DNA from: Bacteroidia bacterium
GTDB lineage: Bacteria > Bacteroidota > Bacteroidia > 2-12-FULL-35-15
Direction of reading: 5' to 3'
DNA: 64,000 bases
Assembly (NCBI GenBank): GCA_020051175.1
Contig: JAGVJJ010000048.1
Coordinates: 1 to 64,000 of the forward strand
In this document: positions 7,647 through 15,912 of the stretch, piece by piece
How positions within the stretch are numbered: position 1 is the stretch's first letter
Layout of the letters: each line of letters begins with the position of its first letter
The notes under the pieces: generated by a model
Database searches by the model: none
Seen by the model: the letters and a program-made list of their open reading frames with translations, nothing else
What the model was told of the DNA's origin: nothing
Program-made: the position numbers and the translations under genes

Positions 7647-10031
7647 ATGAACAGAATCATCAAAAAAGTAGCAGTGCTTGGCTCCGGTGTCATGGGAAGC
7701 CGTATTGCATGTCATTTTGCAAACATTGGTGTTGAAGTGTTATTACTCGACATCGTGCCTAAAGATGTCCCGCAAGAAAGCGGGAATAAAAAAAGCCGCA
7801 ACAAAATAGTGAATGATGCACTTGATTTCGCTCTGAAATCAAACCCATCTCCTATTTACCGCAAAGCGTATGCAAAACGCATTACCACCGGAAACTTTGA
7901 AGACGATATGAAAAATATCGCAAGCTGTGACTGGGTGATTGAAGTTGTTATTGAGCGTTTGGATATTAAAAAACAGGTTTTTGAAAATGTAGAGAAATAC
8001 CGTAAACCGGGAACATTGATCACTTCCAACACTTCCGGTATCCCTATCCATATGATGACCGAAGGCAGAAGCGAAGATTTCCAGAAGCATTTCTGTGGAA
8101 CCCACTTCTTCAACCCTCCACGTTATTTACGTTTATTAGAGATTATCCCTACTCCTAAAACATCTCCAGAAGTAGTGGATTTCTTAATGCATTATGGTGA
8201 ATTGTTCTTAGGAAAAACCACCGTATTGTGTAAAGATACCCCGGCATTTATTGCCAACAGAATTGGTGTATTCGGTATCATGAGCCTGTTCCACTTGGTG
8301 GAGAAAATGGGCTTAACTGTGGAAGAAGTGGATAAACTGACCGGACCAGTATTGGGCCGCCCGAAATCAGCTACTTTCCGTACATGTGATGTTGTTGGTT
8401 TGGATACCTTGGTACACGTGGCTAACGGTGTTGCAGCTACCTGCCCTAAAGACGAAGCCATCGAGCAATTCAAAATCCCTGGATTTATTGCTAAAATGGT
8501 AGAGAACAAATGGCTTGGAAGCAAAACCGAACAAGGATTCTTCAAAAAAGTAAGAGCTGCCAATGGCAAATCTGAAATTCATGCTTTGGACATCAAAACA
8601 CTGGAGTACAAACCATCTGAAAAAGTAAAATTTGCTACTCTTGAAGCTACCAAAACAATTGATAATTTAAGAGCAAGAATGAAAGTGCTTCTTGCCGGAA
8701 AAGACAAAGCCGGTGAGTTTTACCGTGAATCATTCTACAGCCTGTTTGCTTATGTAAGCAACCGTATCCCGGAAATTACTGATGAGCTTTTCAAAATAGA
8801 TGCTGCTATGAATGCAGGTTTTGCATGGGAATTAGGACCATTCGAAGCTTGGGATGCATTGGGTGTTGCTGAAACTGTAAAAGCAATGGAAGCTGCAGGT
8901 AAAAAGCCAGCGCAGTGGGTATACGATATGCTGGCAGGCGGTGCTGCTTCTTTCTACAAAGTAGAAAACGGTACTAAAAAATATTACGATATCCCTTCTA
9001 AATCATATAAAACTATCCCTGGAACAGAATCATTCATCCTGTTGGATAATATCCGCGAGAAAAACACCATCTGGAAAAACAGCGGAACTACTATTACCGA
9101 CATCGGTGACGGAATCATCAACCTGGAGTTCCATACAAAAATGAACTCTATTGGTGGTGAAGTAATTGAAGGTATCAACAAAGCAATTGATTTAGCTGAG
9201 AAAAACTATCGCGGACTTGTAATCTCTAACGAAGGAGCCAACTTCAGCGCTGGGGCCAACGTGGGAATGATTTTCATGATGGCGGTTGAACAGGAGTACG
9301 ATGAATTAAATTTTGCTATCAAAGCATTCCAGGACGCTATGATGCGTATCCGTTACTCTTCTATTCCGGTAGTGGTAGCGCCTCACAACCTGGCATTAGG
9401 CGGTGCCTGCGAAATGAGCTTGCATGCCGACAGAGTAGTGGCTCATGCTGAAACCTATATGGGACTGGTTGAATTTGGTGTTGGTTTGATCCCTGGCGGT
9501 GGCGGAAGCAAAGAATTTGCTGTGCGTTTGGCAGATGAATTACAGGAAGGTGATGTGGAATTGAACAATTTCCGCGATCGTTTCTTAACTATCGGACAGG
9601 CGAAAGTATCTACATCAGCTGCTGAAGCATTTGATTTAGGTTACTTACGTAAAGGTAAAGATGTAATTGTGATTTCACGTAACCGTTTATTAGCTGAGGC
9701 AAAAGCAAACTGCCTTGAATTGGCAGATGCAGGTTATACTCAACCTGTTCAGCGTAAAGATATCCGTGTGCTTGGTAAACAGGCATTAGGCTTGGCTTAC
9801 CTGGGTGCTAACTCTATGAAATCAGGGAACTACATCAGCGAACACGATGAAAAAATTTCAAGAAAATTAGCGTATGTGCTTGCTGGTGGTGATTTATCAG
9901 CTCCAACTGTTGTAAGCGAACAATACTTACTTGACTTAGAGCGTGAAGCTTTCTTATCACTTTGTACTGAAAAGAAAACATTGGAGCGTATTCAGTCGAT
10001 TATTACAGGTGGTAAAATTTTGAGAAATTAG
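7647..10031 (+). CDS. fadN: 3-hydroxyacyl-CoA dehydrogenase / enoyl-CoA hydratase fusion (FadN-like)
   Basis: 794 aa. The N-terminal half is the NAD-binding hydroxyacyl-CoA dehydrogenase: VAVLGSGVMGSRIA at residues 7-20, SNTSGIPI, HFFNPPRYL with the catalytic His, then the C-terminal dehydrogenase domain (NRIGVFGIM). The C-terminal half (about 490-690) is a crotonase fold: SAGANVGMIF, GGACEMSLHADRVVA and VGLIPGGGGSKE. Dehydrogenase first and hydratase second is the FadN order, opposite to E. coli FadB. It performs hydration and oxidation of 2-enoyl-CoA in the beta-oxidation cycle. The stop codon TAG (10029-10031) overlaps the left arm of the repeat enclosing the next small gene. Confidence 0.95.
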   Translation: MNRIIKKVAVLGSGVMGSRIACHFANIGVEVLLLDIVPKDVPQESGNKKSRNKIVNDALDFALKSNPSPIYRKAYAKRITTGNFEDDMKNIASCDWVIEVVIERLDIKKQVFENVEKYRKPGTLITSNTSGIPIHMMTEGRSEDFQKHFCGTHFFNPPRYLRLLEIIPTPKTSPEVVDFLMHYGELFLGKTTVLCKDTPAFIANRIGVFGIMSLFHLVEKMGLTVEEVDKLTGPVLGRPKSATFRTCDVVGLDTLVHVANGVAATCPKDEAIEQFKIPGFIAKMVENKWLGSKTEQGFFKKVRAANGKSEIHALDIKTLEYKPSEKVKFATLEATKTIDNLRARMKVLLAGKDKAGEFYRESFYSLFAYVSNRIPEITDELFKIDAAMNAGFAWELGPFEAWDALGVAETVKAMEAAGKKPAQWVYDMLAGGAASFYKVENGTKKYYDIPSKSYKTIPGTESFILLDNIREKNTIWKNSGTTITDIGDGIINLEFHTKMNSIGGEVIEGINKAIDLAEKNYRGLVISNEGANFSAGANVGMIFMMAVEQEYDELNFAIKAFQDAMMRIRYSSIPVVVAPHNLALGGACEMSLHADRVVAHAETYMGLVEFGVGLIPGGGGSKEFAVRLADELQEGDVELNNFRDRFLTIGQAKVSTSAAEAFDLGYLRKGKDVIVISRNRLLAEAKANCLELADAGYTQPVQRKDIRVLGKQALGLAYLGANSMKSGNYISEHDEKISRKLAYVLAGGDLSAPTVVSEQYLLDLEREAFLSLCTEKKTLERIQSIITGGKILRN

Positions 10032-10061
10032 ATTTGAGATGTGAGATATGCGATCTGAGAC
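10030..10061 (+). repeat. Left 32-bp arm of inverted repeat enclosing the four-helix-bundle gene
   Basis: The arm is built from a 7-nt unit (AGATTTG AGATGTG AGATATG ...). It pairs with 10461-10492 in inverted orientation at 30 of 32 positions by direct comparison. It overlaps the last two bases of the fadN stop codon. Confidence 0.85.
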
Positions 10062-10079
10062 ATTCAAATAAAAATAAAA

Positions 10080-10439
10080 ATGCACAACTTAAAGGAACTT
10101 AAAATATGGAATAAAGCTATCGACCTTACGGTTGAAGTATATAAAGCTACAGCAAGCTTTCCGAAAGAAGAAGCTTACGGGCTTACTTCACAAATAAGGA
10201 GATCTGCTGTTTCTGTTCCTTCAAATATTTCAGAGGGTGCCGGAAGAAATTCAAATAAAGAATTTATCCACTTCTTAGGTATTGCAAACGGTTCATCTTA
10301 TGAATTACAAACTCAACTTGTTATCTCAAATAAACTAAATCTAATGAATGATGAAACACTTCAACCTTTGTTAAAAGAGATTGAAGAAATACAAAAAATG
10401 AATTACAAATTTCAAAATACATTGTCTAACCAGATGTGA
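10080..10439 (+). CDS. Four-helix-bundle protein (S23 / 23S rRNA intervening-sequence family)
   Basis: 119 aa. Typical motifs are ELKIWNKAIDLTVEVYKAT near the N-terminus, YGLTSQIRRSAVSVPSNISEGAG in the middle and FLGIANGSSYELQTQLVIS after it. This is the S23/IVP fold, related to the bAvd proteins of diversity-generating retroelements. No biochemical role is established for stand-alone copies. The gene interrupts an otherwise compact fad operon and sits between 32-bp inverted arms, so it looks like an inserted cassette and not part of fatty-acid metabolism. No reverse transcriptase or template repeat is visible nearby. Confidence 0.92.
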   Translation: MHNLKELKIWNKAIDLTVEVYKATASFPKEEAYGLTSQIRRSAVSVPSNISEGAGRNSNKEFIHFLGIANGSSYELQTQLVISNKLNLMNDETLQPLLKEIEEIQKMNYKFQNTLSNQM

Positions 10440-10492
10440 GACGAGATCTAAGACATCCCAGTCTCAAATCTCATATCTCACATCTCAAATCT
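10433..10492 (+). repeat. Heptamer-repeat hairpin at the right end of the S23 cassette
   Basis: A left-arm-like copy starts at the gene's last codons (AGATGTGAGACGAGATCTAA), followed by the inverted copy 10461-10492. Together they can fold into a hairpin of about 25 bp with mismatches. The thiolase ATG lies 2 nt after it, so the thiolase translation start is embedded in the repeat border. Confidence 0.8.
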
Positions 10493-10493
10493 A

Positions 10494-11681
10494 ATGAACA
10501 TGAACGCATATATAGTAGCCGGATTCAGATCCGCAGTAGGTAAAGCAAACAGAGGGGGGTTCCGTTTCACCCGTCCTGATGACATTTCCGCACAGGTTAT
10601 AAAAAAATTAATGGCTGCCGTGCCAAGTGTAAAAGAAGAGGAAATAGATGACCTTATTGTAGGTTGTGCTATGCCTGAAGCAGAACAAGGTATGAACATG
10701 GCCCGCTTCATCTCCCTGAAAGCATTTAAAACAGACAAAGTTCCTGGAATGGTAGTAAACCGCTACTGCTCGTCCGGATTGGAAACCATTGCATTGGCAT
10801 CCAACAGAATCAATTCAGGAATTGCTGATTGTATCATTGCTGGTGGTGCAGAAAGCATGAGCTTAATACCAATGGGTGGCTGGAAAATTGTTCCGGACCC
10901 TGCTATTGCGCTTAGCAATCCTGACTACTACTGGGGTATGGGCTTAACAGCAGAAGCTGTTGCTAAGGAGTACAAAGTCAGCCGCGAAGACCAGGATGCG
11001 TTTGCTCTTGAATCACACAGAAGAGCGGTAAAAGCACTGGCAGAAGGCAAATTCAAAGATGATATCGCTCCGGTAACAATTACCGAGACATATATTGATG
11101 AAGCTACAGGTAAAAAGAAAAACCGTGATTTTGTTGTAGATACAGATGAAGGTCCTCGTGCAGATACTACTGTTGAAGCATTGGCGAAGTTAAAACCGGT
11201 GTTTGATGCAAAAGGTTCTGTTACTGCAGGTAACTCTTCACAAACAAGTGATGGTGCAGCTTTCGTGATGATCGTGAGTGAAAAATTCATGAAAGAGCAC
11301 AATTTAAAACCAATCGCACGTTTAGTGAGTTATGCCGTTGCAGGTGTTCCTCCACGTATCATGGGAATCGGACCAATTGCAGCTATTCCAAAAGCATTGA
11401 AACTTGCTAACCTTACATTGGATCAAATTGATTTGATTGAATTGAACGAAGCTTTCGCTTCTCAGTCATTGGCTATTGTTCGTGAGCTTGGACTAAACCC
11501 TGAGATAGTAAACGTAAACGGTGGTGCTATTTCATTGGGCCATCCTTTGGGATGTACAGGCGCTAAATTATCTGTACAATTGTTCAATGAATTGAAACGC
11601 AGAAACAAAAAATATGGTATTGTTTCTATGTGTATCGGTACAGGGCAAGGTGCTGCGGGGGTTTTTGAAATGATGAACTAA
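10494..11681 (+). CDS. fadA: Acetyl-CoA acyltransferase (3-ketoacyl-CoA thiolase)
   Basis: 395 aa, standard thiolase length. The nucleophilic Cys is in NRYCSSGLETIALA (about residue 88). GGAESMSLIPMGG, the His motif NEAFASQ, and the second Cys region GHPLGCTGAK and CIGTGQGAAG are all present. It cleaves 3-ketoacyl-CoA to acetyl-CoA and a shortened acyl-CoA. Two adjacent ATGs (10494 and 10500) are possible starts; the first follows the repeat by 1 nt. Its usual partner is the FadN-type enzyme upstream, from which it is now separated by the S23 cassette. Confidence 0.95.
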   Translation: MNMNAYIVAGFRSAVGKANRGGFRFTRPDDISAQVIKKLMAAVPSVKEEEIDDLIVGCAMPEAEQGMNMARFISLKAFKTDKVPGMVVNRYCSSGLETIALASNRINSGIADCIIAGGAESMSLIPMGGWKIVPDPAIALSNPDYYWGMGLTAEAVAKEYKVSREDQDAFALESHRRAVKALAEGKFKDDIAPVTITETYIDEATGKKKNRDFVVDTDEGPRADTTVEALAKLKPVFDAKGSVTAGNSSQTSDGAAFVMIVSEKFMKEHNLKPIARLVSYAVAGVPPRIMGIGPIAAIPKALKLANLTLDQIDLIELNEAFASQSLAIVRELGLNPEIVNVNGGAISLGHPLGCTGAKLSVQLFNELKRRNKKYGIVSMCIGTGQGAAGVFEMMN

Positions 11682-11820
11682 AAAGCCCCCTCCTAACCTC
11701 CCCCCAAGGGGGAGGAATTTTAGGGATAATAAAAACTAAATTTTCAATAAAAAAACTAAATAACTAATTATTAACCACGCTTCGAACTCCTCCCCTTTGG
11801 GGAGGCCGGGAGGGGCTCTT
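11682..11820 (+). repeat. Inverted pair of C-rich hairpin repeats between fadA and fadE
   Basis: The first element (11682-11720, AAGCCCCCTCCTAACCTCCC then AAGGGGGAGG) and the second (11786-11820, CTCCTCCCCTTTGGGGAGG then CCGGGAGGGGCT) are inverted versions of one sequence, and each can fold on itself. Between them lie 65 bp of AT-rich DNA. Similar CCTCCCC...GGGGAGG elements are, as far as I recall, common between genes in Bacteroidota. It could attenuate fadE expression. Confidence 0.8.
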
Positions 11821-11832
11821 ACTCTAAAAACC

Positions 11833-13629
11833 ATGTCAACACTAACTCAAAAAGGCGCTGCAATTAAAGGTGGCGAATTCCTTATCAAAGAAACAGAAGC
11901 AAATGATATTTTTATTCCTGAAGAGTTCAACGAGGAACAACGTATGATTGCGAAAAGCAGCCAGGACTTTATTGAACAAAACGTATGGCCTAACCTTAAC
12001 CGTATTGATAAACAAGAAGAAGGTTTAATGGTTGACCTGTTGAACAAAGCCGGAGAACTGGGTTTATTAGGCATTTCAGTTCCTGAAGATTTAGGCGGAT
12101 TTGGTAAAGACTTCGCAACATCTCAGCTGGTAACTGAGGTATTGGGTGCCAGTCACTCTTTTGCAGTAGCTATTTCGGCACATACAGGTATTGGTACATT
12201 GCCAATTCTATATTATGGCAACGAAGCTCAAAAAGCAAAATACATCCCTAAACTGGCTTCTGGCGAGTGGAAAGCCTGTTATTGCTTGACTGAGCCAAGC
12301 GCAGGTTCTGATGCAAACTCAGGAAAAACACGTGCTACGCTTTCTGCTGATGGTAAACACTACATCCTGAACGGACAAAAAATGTGGATCACCAATGGTG
12401 GTTTCGCTGATATTTTCACTGTATTTGCGAAAATTGATGATGATGCCAACTTAAGCGCATTCATTGTTGAGAAGAGCTTTGGTGGCGTTACCTTGAACCC
12501 GGAAGAAGATAAAATGGGTATTAAAGGAAGCTCTACCCGCCAGGTGTTCTTCAACGACTGCAAAGTGCCGGTAGAAAACCTTTTATCTGATCGTCAGAAC
12601 GGATTTAAAATTGCCGTGAATATCCTTAACCTTGGCCGTATTAAGCTTGGTGCTGCTGCAGTAGGTGGTTCTAAAGAAATCGCTACTAAATCTATCCAGT
12701 ACGCAAACGAGCGCCAGCAGTTCGGTCGCCCGATTGCTAAATATGGTGCTATCCGTTATAAATTAGCTGAACAAGCTATCCGTATTTTTGCATGCGAGTC
12801 TGCTACTTACAGAGCCAGCCAGAACATTGAAGATGCTACCAATGCCTTAATCGCGGGTGGTATGGACGAAGCAAAAGCAAAACTGAAAGGTGTTGAGCAG
12901 TTTGCTGTTGAAGCTGCTATTTTGAAAGTACACGGTTCTGAAATACTTGACTATGTAGTTGATGAAGGAGTTCAAATCTATGGTGGTATGGGTTACAGCG
13001 CTGAAGCTCCAATGGACCGCTCTTACCGCGATGCACGTATCAACCGTATCTTCGAAGGAACAAACGAAATCAACCGTATGCTTACTGTTGACATGATGCT
13101 GAAACGCGCCATGAAAGGTGAGTTGGATTTGATGGGGCCAGCAATGAAAGTTGCAGGAGAATTGATGAGCATTCCTGACTTTGGCAGTTCAGAAAAAACA
13201 TTGTTCTCTGAAGAGAAAAAATATGTTGCGAACTTCAAAAAAGCAACATTAATGGTTGCCGGTTCAGCGGTTCAGAAATTAATGCAAAACCTTGCCAAAG
13301 AGCAGGAAGTATTGATGAACCTTGCTGACATGATCATTGAATTGTATATCTCAGAATCAGTAATGTTACGTGTTGAAAAACTAGTTAGCCTACGTGGTGA
13401 AGAGGCTTGTAAAGAGCAATTGGATATGATGCGTGTATATATCAATGATGCTGCCGACAAAATCCACAAATCAGGTAAAGAAGCTATCAACAGCTTCGCT
13501 GAAGGTGATGAGCAACGTATTATGCTTACAGGTTTGAAACGTTTCACAAAAACTGACAATCTGAACACCACTGCAGCACGCAGAAATGTTGCTGCTAAGC
13601 TGATTGCTGAGAACAAATATTGTTTCTAA
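11833..13629 (+). CDS. fadE: Acyl-CoA dehydrogenase (long/very-long-chain type)
   Basis: The track starts at 11797 inside the C-rich repeat; I choose the ATG at 11833 (MSTLTQKGAAIKGGEF), giving 598 aa. Acyl-CoA dehydrogenase signatures: CLTEPSAGSDANSGKT, WITNGGFADIFTVFAK, RQQFGRPIAKYGAI, and YGGMGYSAEAPMDRSYRDAR followed by RIFEGTNEINR with the presumed catalytic Glu. About 180 extra C-terminal residues beyond the ~400-aa core resemble the VLCAD/ACAD9 helical extension. It is an FAD enzyme for the first step of beta-oxidation, passing electrons to ETF. It completes the operon marR-fadN-fadA-fadE. Confidence 0.94.
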   Translation: MSTLTQKGAAIKGGEFLIKETEANDIFIPEEFNEEQRMIAKSSQDFIEQNVWPNLNRIDKQEEGLMVDLLNKAGELGLLGISVPEDLGGFGKDFATSQLVTEVLGASHSFAVAISAHTGIGTLPILYYGNEAQKAKYIPKLASGEWKACYCLTEPSAGSDANSGKTRATLSADGKHYILNGQKMWITNGGFADIFTVFAKIDDDANLSAFIVEKSFGGVTLNPEEDKMGIKGSSTRQVFFNDCKVPVENLLSDRQNGFKIAVNILNLGRIKLGAAAVGGSKEIATKSIQYANERQQFGRPIAKYGAIRYKLAEQAIRIFACESATYRASQNIEDATNALIAGGMDEAKAKLKGVEQFAVEAAILKVHGSEILDYVVDEGVQIYGGMGYSAEAPMDRSYRDARINRIFEGTNEINRMLTVDMMLKRAMKGELDLMGPAMKVAGELMSIPDFGSSEKTLFSEEKKYVANFKKATLMVAGSAVQKLMQNLAKEQEVLMNLADMIIELYISESVMLRVEKLVSLRGEEACKEQLDMMRVYINDAADKIHKSGKEAINSFAEGDEQRIMLTGLKRFTKTDNLNTTAARRNVAAKLIAENKYCF

Positions 13630-13635
13630 TATTTT

Positions 13636-13713
13636 AGATATGAGTATTGGGATATGAGACGTGAGAAACCTTTTTAAGGTATTTTACGTACTCATATCTC
13701 ACATCTCAAATCT
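13636..13713 (+). repeat. Heptamer-repeat hairpin of the S23-cassette family, no ORF inside
   Basis: The left half has AGATATGAG...GATATGAGACGTGAGAAACC and the right half GGTATTTTACGTACTCATAT then CTCACATCTCAAATCT. The right half matches the right arm at 10471-10492 over CTCATATCTCACATCTCAAA. It folds as an imperfect hairpin with a short T-rich loop. It fills the whole gap between fadE and ogt, 2 nt before the ogt ATG. Confidence 0.8.
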
Positions 13714-13715
13714 TC

Positions 13716-14210
13716 ATGTCAACACATCACATCACATACTTCTCCTCTCCTATTGGTATCATTGAAATTACAGGCAATGAAGATGGTATCGCAACCCTTT
13801 ATTTTGTTGATACAAAAAAAGAAGATGTTCCACAAGTGGTTGCTCCTTCCTTAAAGGAGTGTGTGTACCAGCTGGATGAATACTTTAAAGGTATCCGCAA
13901 GGAATTCGGGCTCAAACTAAACCCTCAAGGGAGCGAATTTCAGAAAAAGGTCTGGAATGAGCTGCATACTGTTCCTTTCGGAAAAACAGCATCTTATTTA
14001 CAGATATCAAAACAAATTGGTGATCCCAACGCCACTCGTGCCGTGGGTAATGCCAATGGCAGCAATCCTATTTCTATTATTGTTCCCTGTCACAGGGTAA
14101 TTGGAAGCAATGGGAAACTTACCGGTTATGGTGGCGGACTGTGGCGAAAAGAATGGCTGCTCAACCACGAAAAAACTATTGTTTTCGGAAAGCAGGCGGA
14201 ATTATTTTAA
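13716..14210 (+). CDS. ogt: Methylated-DNA-[protein]-cysteine S-methyltransferase
   Basis: 164 aa, normal for Ogt. The suicidal acceptor Cys is in IVPCHRVIG. The helix-turn-helix ends with ATRAVGNANGSNPISI. It transfers the methyl group from O6-methylguanine in DNA to its own Cys. No AdaA domain is present. It follows fadE after a repeat hairpin and is followed by a strong terminator; a link with the fad genes is not implied. Confidence 0.95.
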   Translation: MSTHHITYFSSPIGIIEITGNEDGIATLYFVDTKKEDVPQVVAPSLKECVYQLDEYFKGIRKEFGLKLNPQGSEFQKKVWNELHTVPFGKTASYLQISKQIGDPNATRAVGNANGSNPISIIVPCHRVIGSNGKLTGYGGGLWRKEWLLNHEKTIVFGKQAELF

Positions 14211-14234
14211 TTTGCTTATTGATTCGAACAAAAA

Positions 14235-14275
14235 ATAAAGAGGCTTACACTAAAGTGTAAGCCTCTTTATTTTTA
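14235..14275 (+). terminator. Strong hairpin terminator (ogt; also usable from the other side)
   Basis: ATAAAGAGGCTTACAC - TAAA - GTGTAAGCCTCTTTAT followed by TTTT: a perfect 16-bp stem. It separates ogt from the convergent ndk. Confidence 0.9.
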
Positions 14276-14296
14276 GCCACAAGCAAGCTCCACACA

Positions 14297-14351
14297 TTTC
14301 TCGACAAGCTCGAAATGACAGGGCGCAGGTAATTTCGAGCTTGTCGAGAAA
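14297..14351 (+). repeat. Perfect 20-bp inverted repeat between ogt and ndk
   Basis: TTTCTCGACAAGCTCGAAAT (14297-14316) and its exact reverse complement (14332-14351) are separated by a GC-richer 15-nt loop. A decayed relative lies at 62822-62870. It looks like a dispersed REP-type element. Confidence 0.85.
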
Positions 14352-14375
14352 CGTGCGCATGGCTATATTTATCTC

Positions 14376-14795
14376 CTAGAAACGCTCCAGTTTAGAGAAG
14401 AAGAAATCTCCTTCAATCTGTGCGTTTTCATCGCTGTCAGAACCGTGAACGGCATTTGCAGCAATTGATTTAGCATAAATTTTACGGATAGTACCTTCCG
14501 CAGCTTTAGTAGGGTCAGTAGCACCGATTAAATTTCTGAAATCAGCAACTGCATTTTCTTTTTCCAAAATAGCTGCTACGATTGGTCCAGCTGACATATA
14601 GTCTACAAGCTCACCATAAAAACCACGCTCTTTGTGCACTTCATAAAATTTACCAGCAGCCTCGCTCGATAGTTTTGTATATTTCATTGCAACAATGCGG
14701 AAACCAGCATCATTGATCATTTTTAAAATACCACCAATGTATCCATTTCCAACCGCATCCGGTTTAATCATTGTAAATGTTCTGTTCGTTGCCAT
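14376..14795 (-). CDS. ndk: Nucleoside-diphosphate kinase
   Basis: 139 aa. [18 protein letters not shown] at the N-terminus and the active-site segment [12 protein letters not shown], with the phosphohistidine, are both intact. It transfers the gamma-phosphate from ATP to NDPs, balancing NTP pools in the cytoplasm. Single gene with its own promoter, convergent with ogt. Confidence 0.97.
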   Translation of the reverse strand: MATNRTFTMIKPDAVGNGYIGGILKMINDAGFRIVAMKYTKLSSEAAGKFYEVHKERGFYGELVDYMSAGPIVAAILEKENAVADFRNLIGATDPTKAAEGTIRKIYAKSIAANAVHGSDSDENAQIEGDFFFSKLERF

Positions 14796-14827
14796 AATAT
14801 CAATATAAAGTTTAATTTTTGTGGCTG

Positions 14828-14835
14828 CAAAATTA
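14828..14835 (-). promoter_or_regulatory. -7 box of ndk
   Basis: Minus-strand TAATTTTG matches TAnnTTTG, 32 nt before the ndk ATG. No clear -33 box. Confidence 0.45.
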
Positions 14836-14852
14836 GAAAAATATATTGATTG

Positions 14853-15105
14853 AAATGGAAAATGGCAGATGGAAAGTGGAAAATGTAATTTTTGACACTT
14901 TTAATAAGTAGAATTGATTATTAAACCCTAGCGCAACTTTGTGGTTTTGTTATAAAATCTCAACCGCTCTGCCAACAGTCTTCGACCTGTTCAGTTCTGA
15001 GACCTATCCAAAGCCCCCCCCACGCAACTATTACATAAAATATAAAATATTACATTTTAAACATTCTACAAGACATCTACCATCTTCCATTCTACATCGT
15101 CCATC
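14853..15105. repeat. Inverted pair of degenerate heptamer repeats in the ndk / zinc-ribbon gap
   Basis: The left block (14853-14885) reads as 7-mers TGGAAAA TGGCAGA TGGAAAG TG. The right block (15074-15105) is the complement of a related 7-nt-periodic sequence (GATGGAC GATGTAG on the minus strand). Otherwise the 330-bp gap holds the ndk -7 box, an AT-rich stretch and a short C run, with no ORF I would defend. Confidence 0.6.
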
Positions 15106-15125
15106 AATTTTACTATTTTTGCCCT

Positions 15126-15743
15126 ATGCAACAGAACTTAAAACCGGAAGAGCGCGAAGTCATTAAGTTAGTAAGCTTTTTTAGGAAGAAAGCAGAAAAG
15201 TTAATGGAAGAAAAGAAGCTGCCTGAAGAATACGGACAGCTCCTTGAAACCTCAGACAAGCTTGTGGAACAAATTAATATTCATGCCAAAAACCGTGAAA
15301 CCATCCTTAATGAGCGTACACAGCTGCAAAGCATGATTAAGGAAAACGCACAATGCCCAAAATGCTCCAAAAATGACAAGCTGAAGCGTACCGGAACCGA
15401 TAAAAGCCCACGGGGATGGAAAAGCAATAAGTACAAATGCCGTGGCTGCAATATAGAATTTGTATGGAATGCCCCCAACAACCCCTGGGATATGATACCT
15501 TACGTGGAACATTTCGTGGAACAACTGAAAAGCAAATTACAGAATGAGCCGGATGAATTCACCCGCACACAAACCCAGGCTGTCATCCAGCAAATGGAAG
15601 CTAACATTGCTAAACTAAAGCCGGTTGTTGAAGCCTCTGACCTGGATTTAGCCGATCTTGAAACACGTGAAAAAGAAATGGCGGAAGTGGTACATAAGTT
15701 TAAAAAACACCTGATGATTGAAAAAATAAGGATTGAAGATTAG
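15126..15743 (+). CDS. Zinc-ribbon coiled-coil protein of unknown function
   Basis: 205 aa. Two long charged helices flank a four-Cys zinc ribbon: CPKC at about residue 77 and CRGC at about 105. The first half (VSFFRKKAEKLMEEKKL) and the last third (QMEANIAKLKPVVEASDLDL) are likely coiled coils. There is no signal peptide or catalytic motif, so a nucleic-acid or protein scaffold is possible. A TATTTTTG box (15114-15121) ends 4 nt before the ATG, so the mRNA would be leaderless. A terminator follows. Confidence 0.85.
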   Translation: MQQNLKPEEREVIKLVSFFRKKAEKLMEEKKLPEEYGQLLETSDKLVEQINIHAKNRETILNERTQLQSMIKENAQCPKCSKNDKLKRTGTDKSPRGWKSNKYKCRGCNIEFVWNAPNNPWDMIPYVEHFVEQLKSKLQNEPDEFTRTQTQAVIQQMEANIAKLKPVVEASDLDLADLETREKEMAEVVHKFKKHLMIEKIRIED

Positions 15744-15790
15744 CCAACCACTCAAATACCTGACTATCAATATTTTAATTACATAAATTT

Positions 15791-15825
15791 AAAACACAGG
15801 CTTTTGGTCTGTGTTTTTGTTTTTA
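15791..15825 (+). terminator. Hairpin terminator after the zinc-ribbon gene
   Basis: AAAACACAG - 9-nt loop - CTGTGTTTT followed by TGTTTTTA. Confidence 0.75.
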
Positions 15826-15912
15826 TACTCACTTTCGGTGATTTTAAGAAATATTAAGATAAAAAGCTGGCCGAAATAGTGTAAATTTGCTACTTACCAA
15901 AAAGTAAACACA

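Noticed and set aside
10080-10439. Diversity-generating retroelement accessory (Avd)
   Set aside because: The protein is of the related family, but no reverse transcriptase, template repeat or variable repeat is visible in the window.
11797-11832. Upstream start of the acyl-CoA dehydrogenase ORF
   Set aside because: It begins inside the C-rich repeat (MGRPGG); the ATG at 11833 starts the conserved N-terminus.
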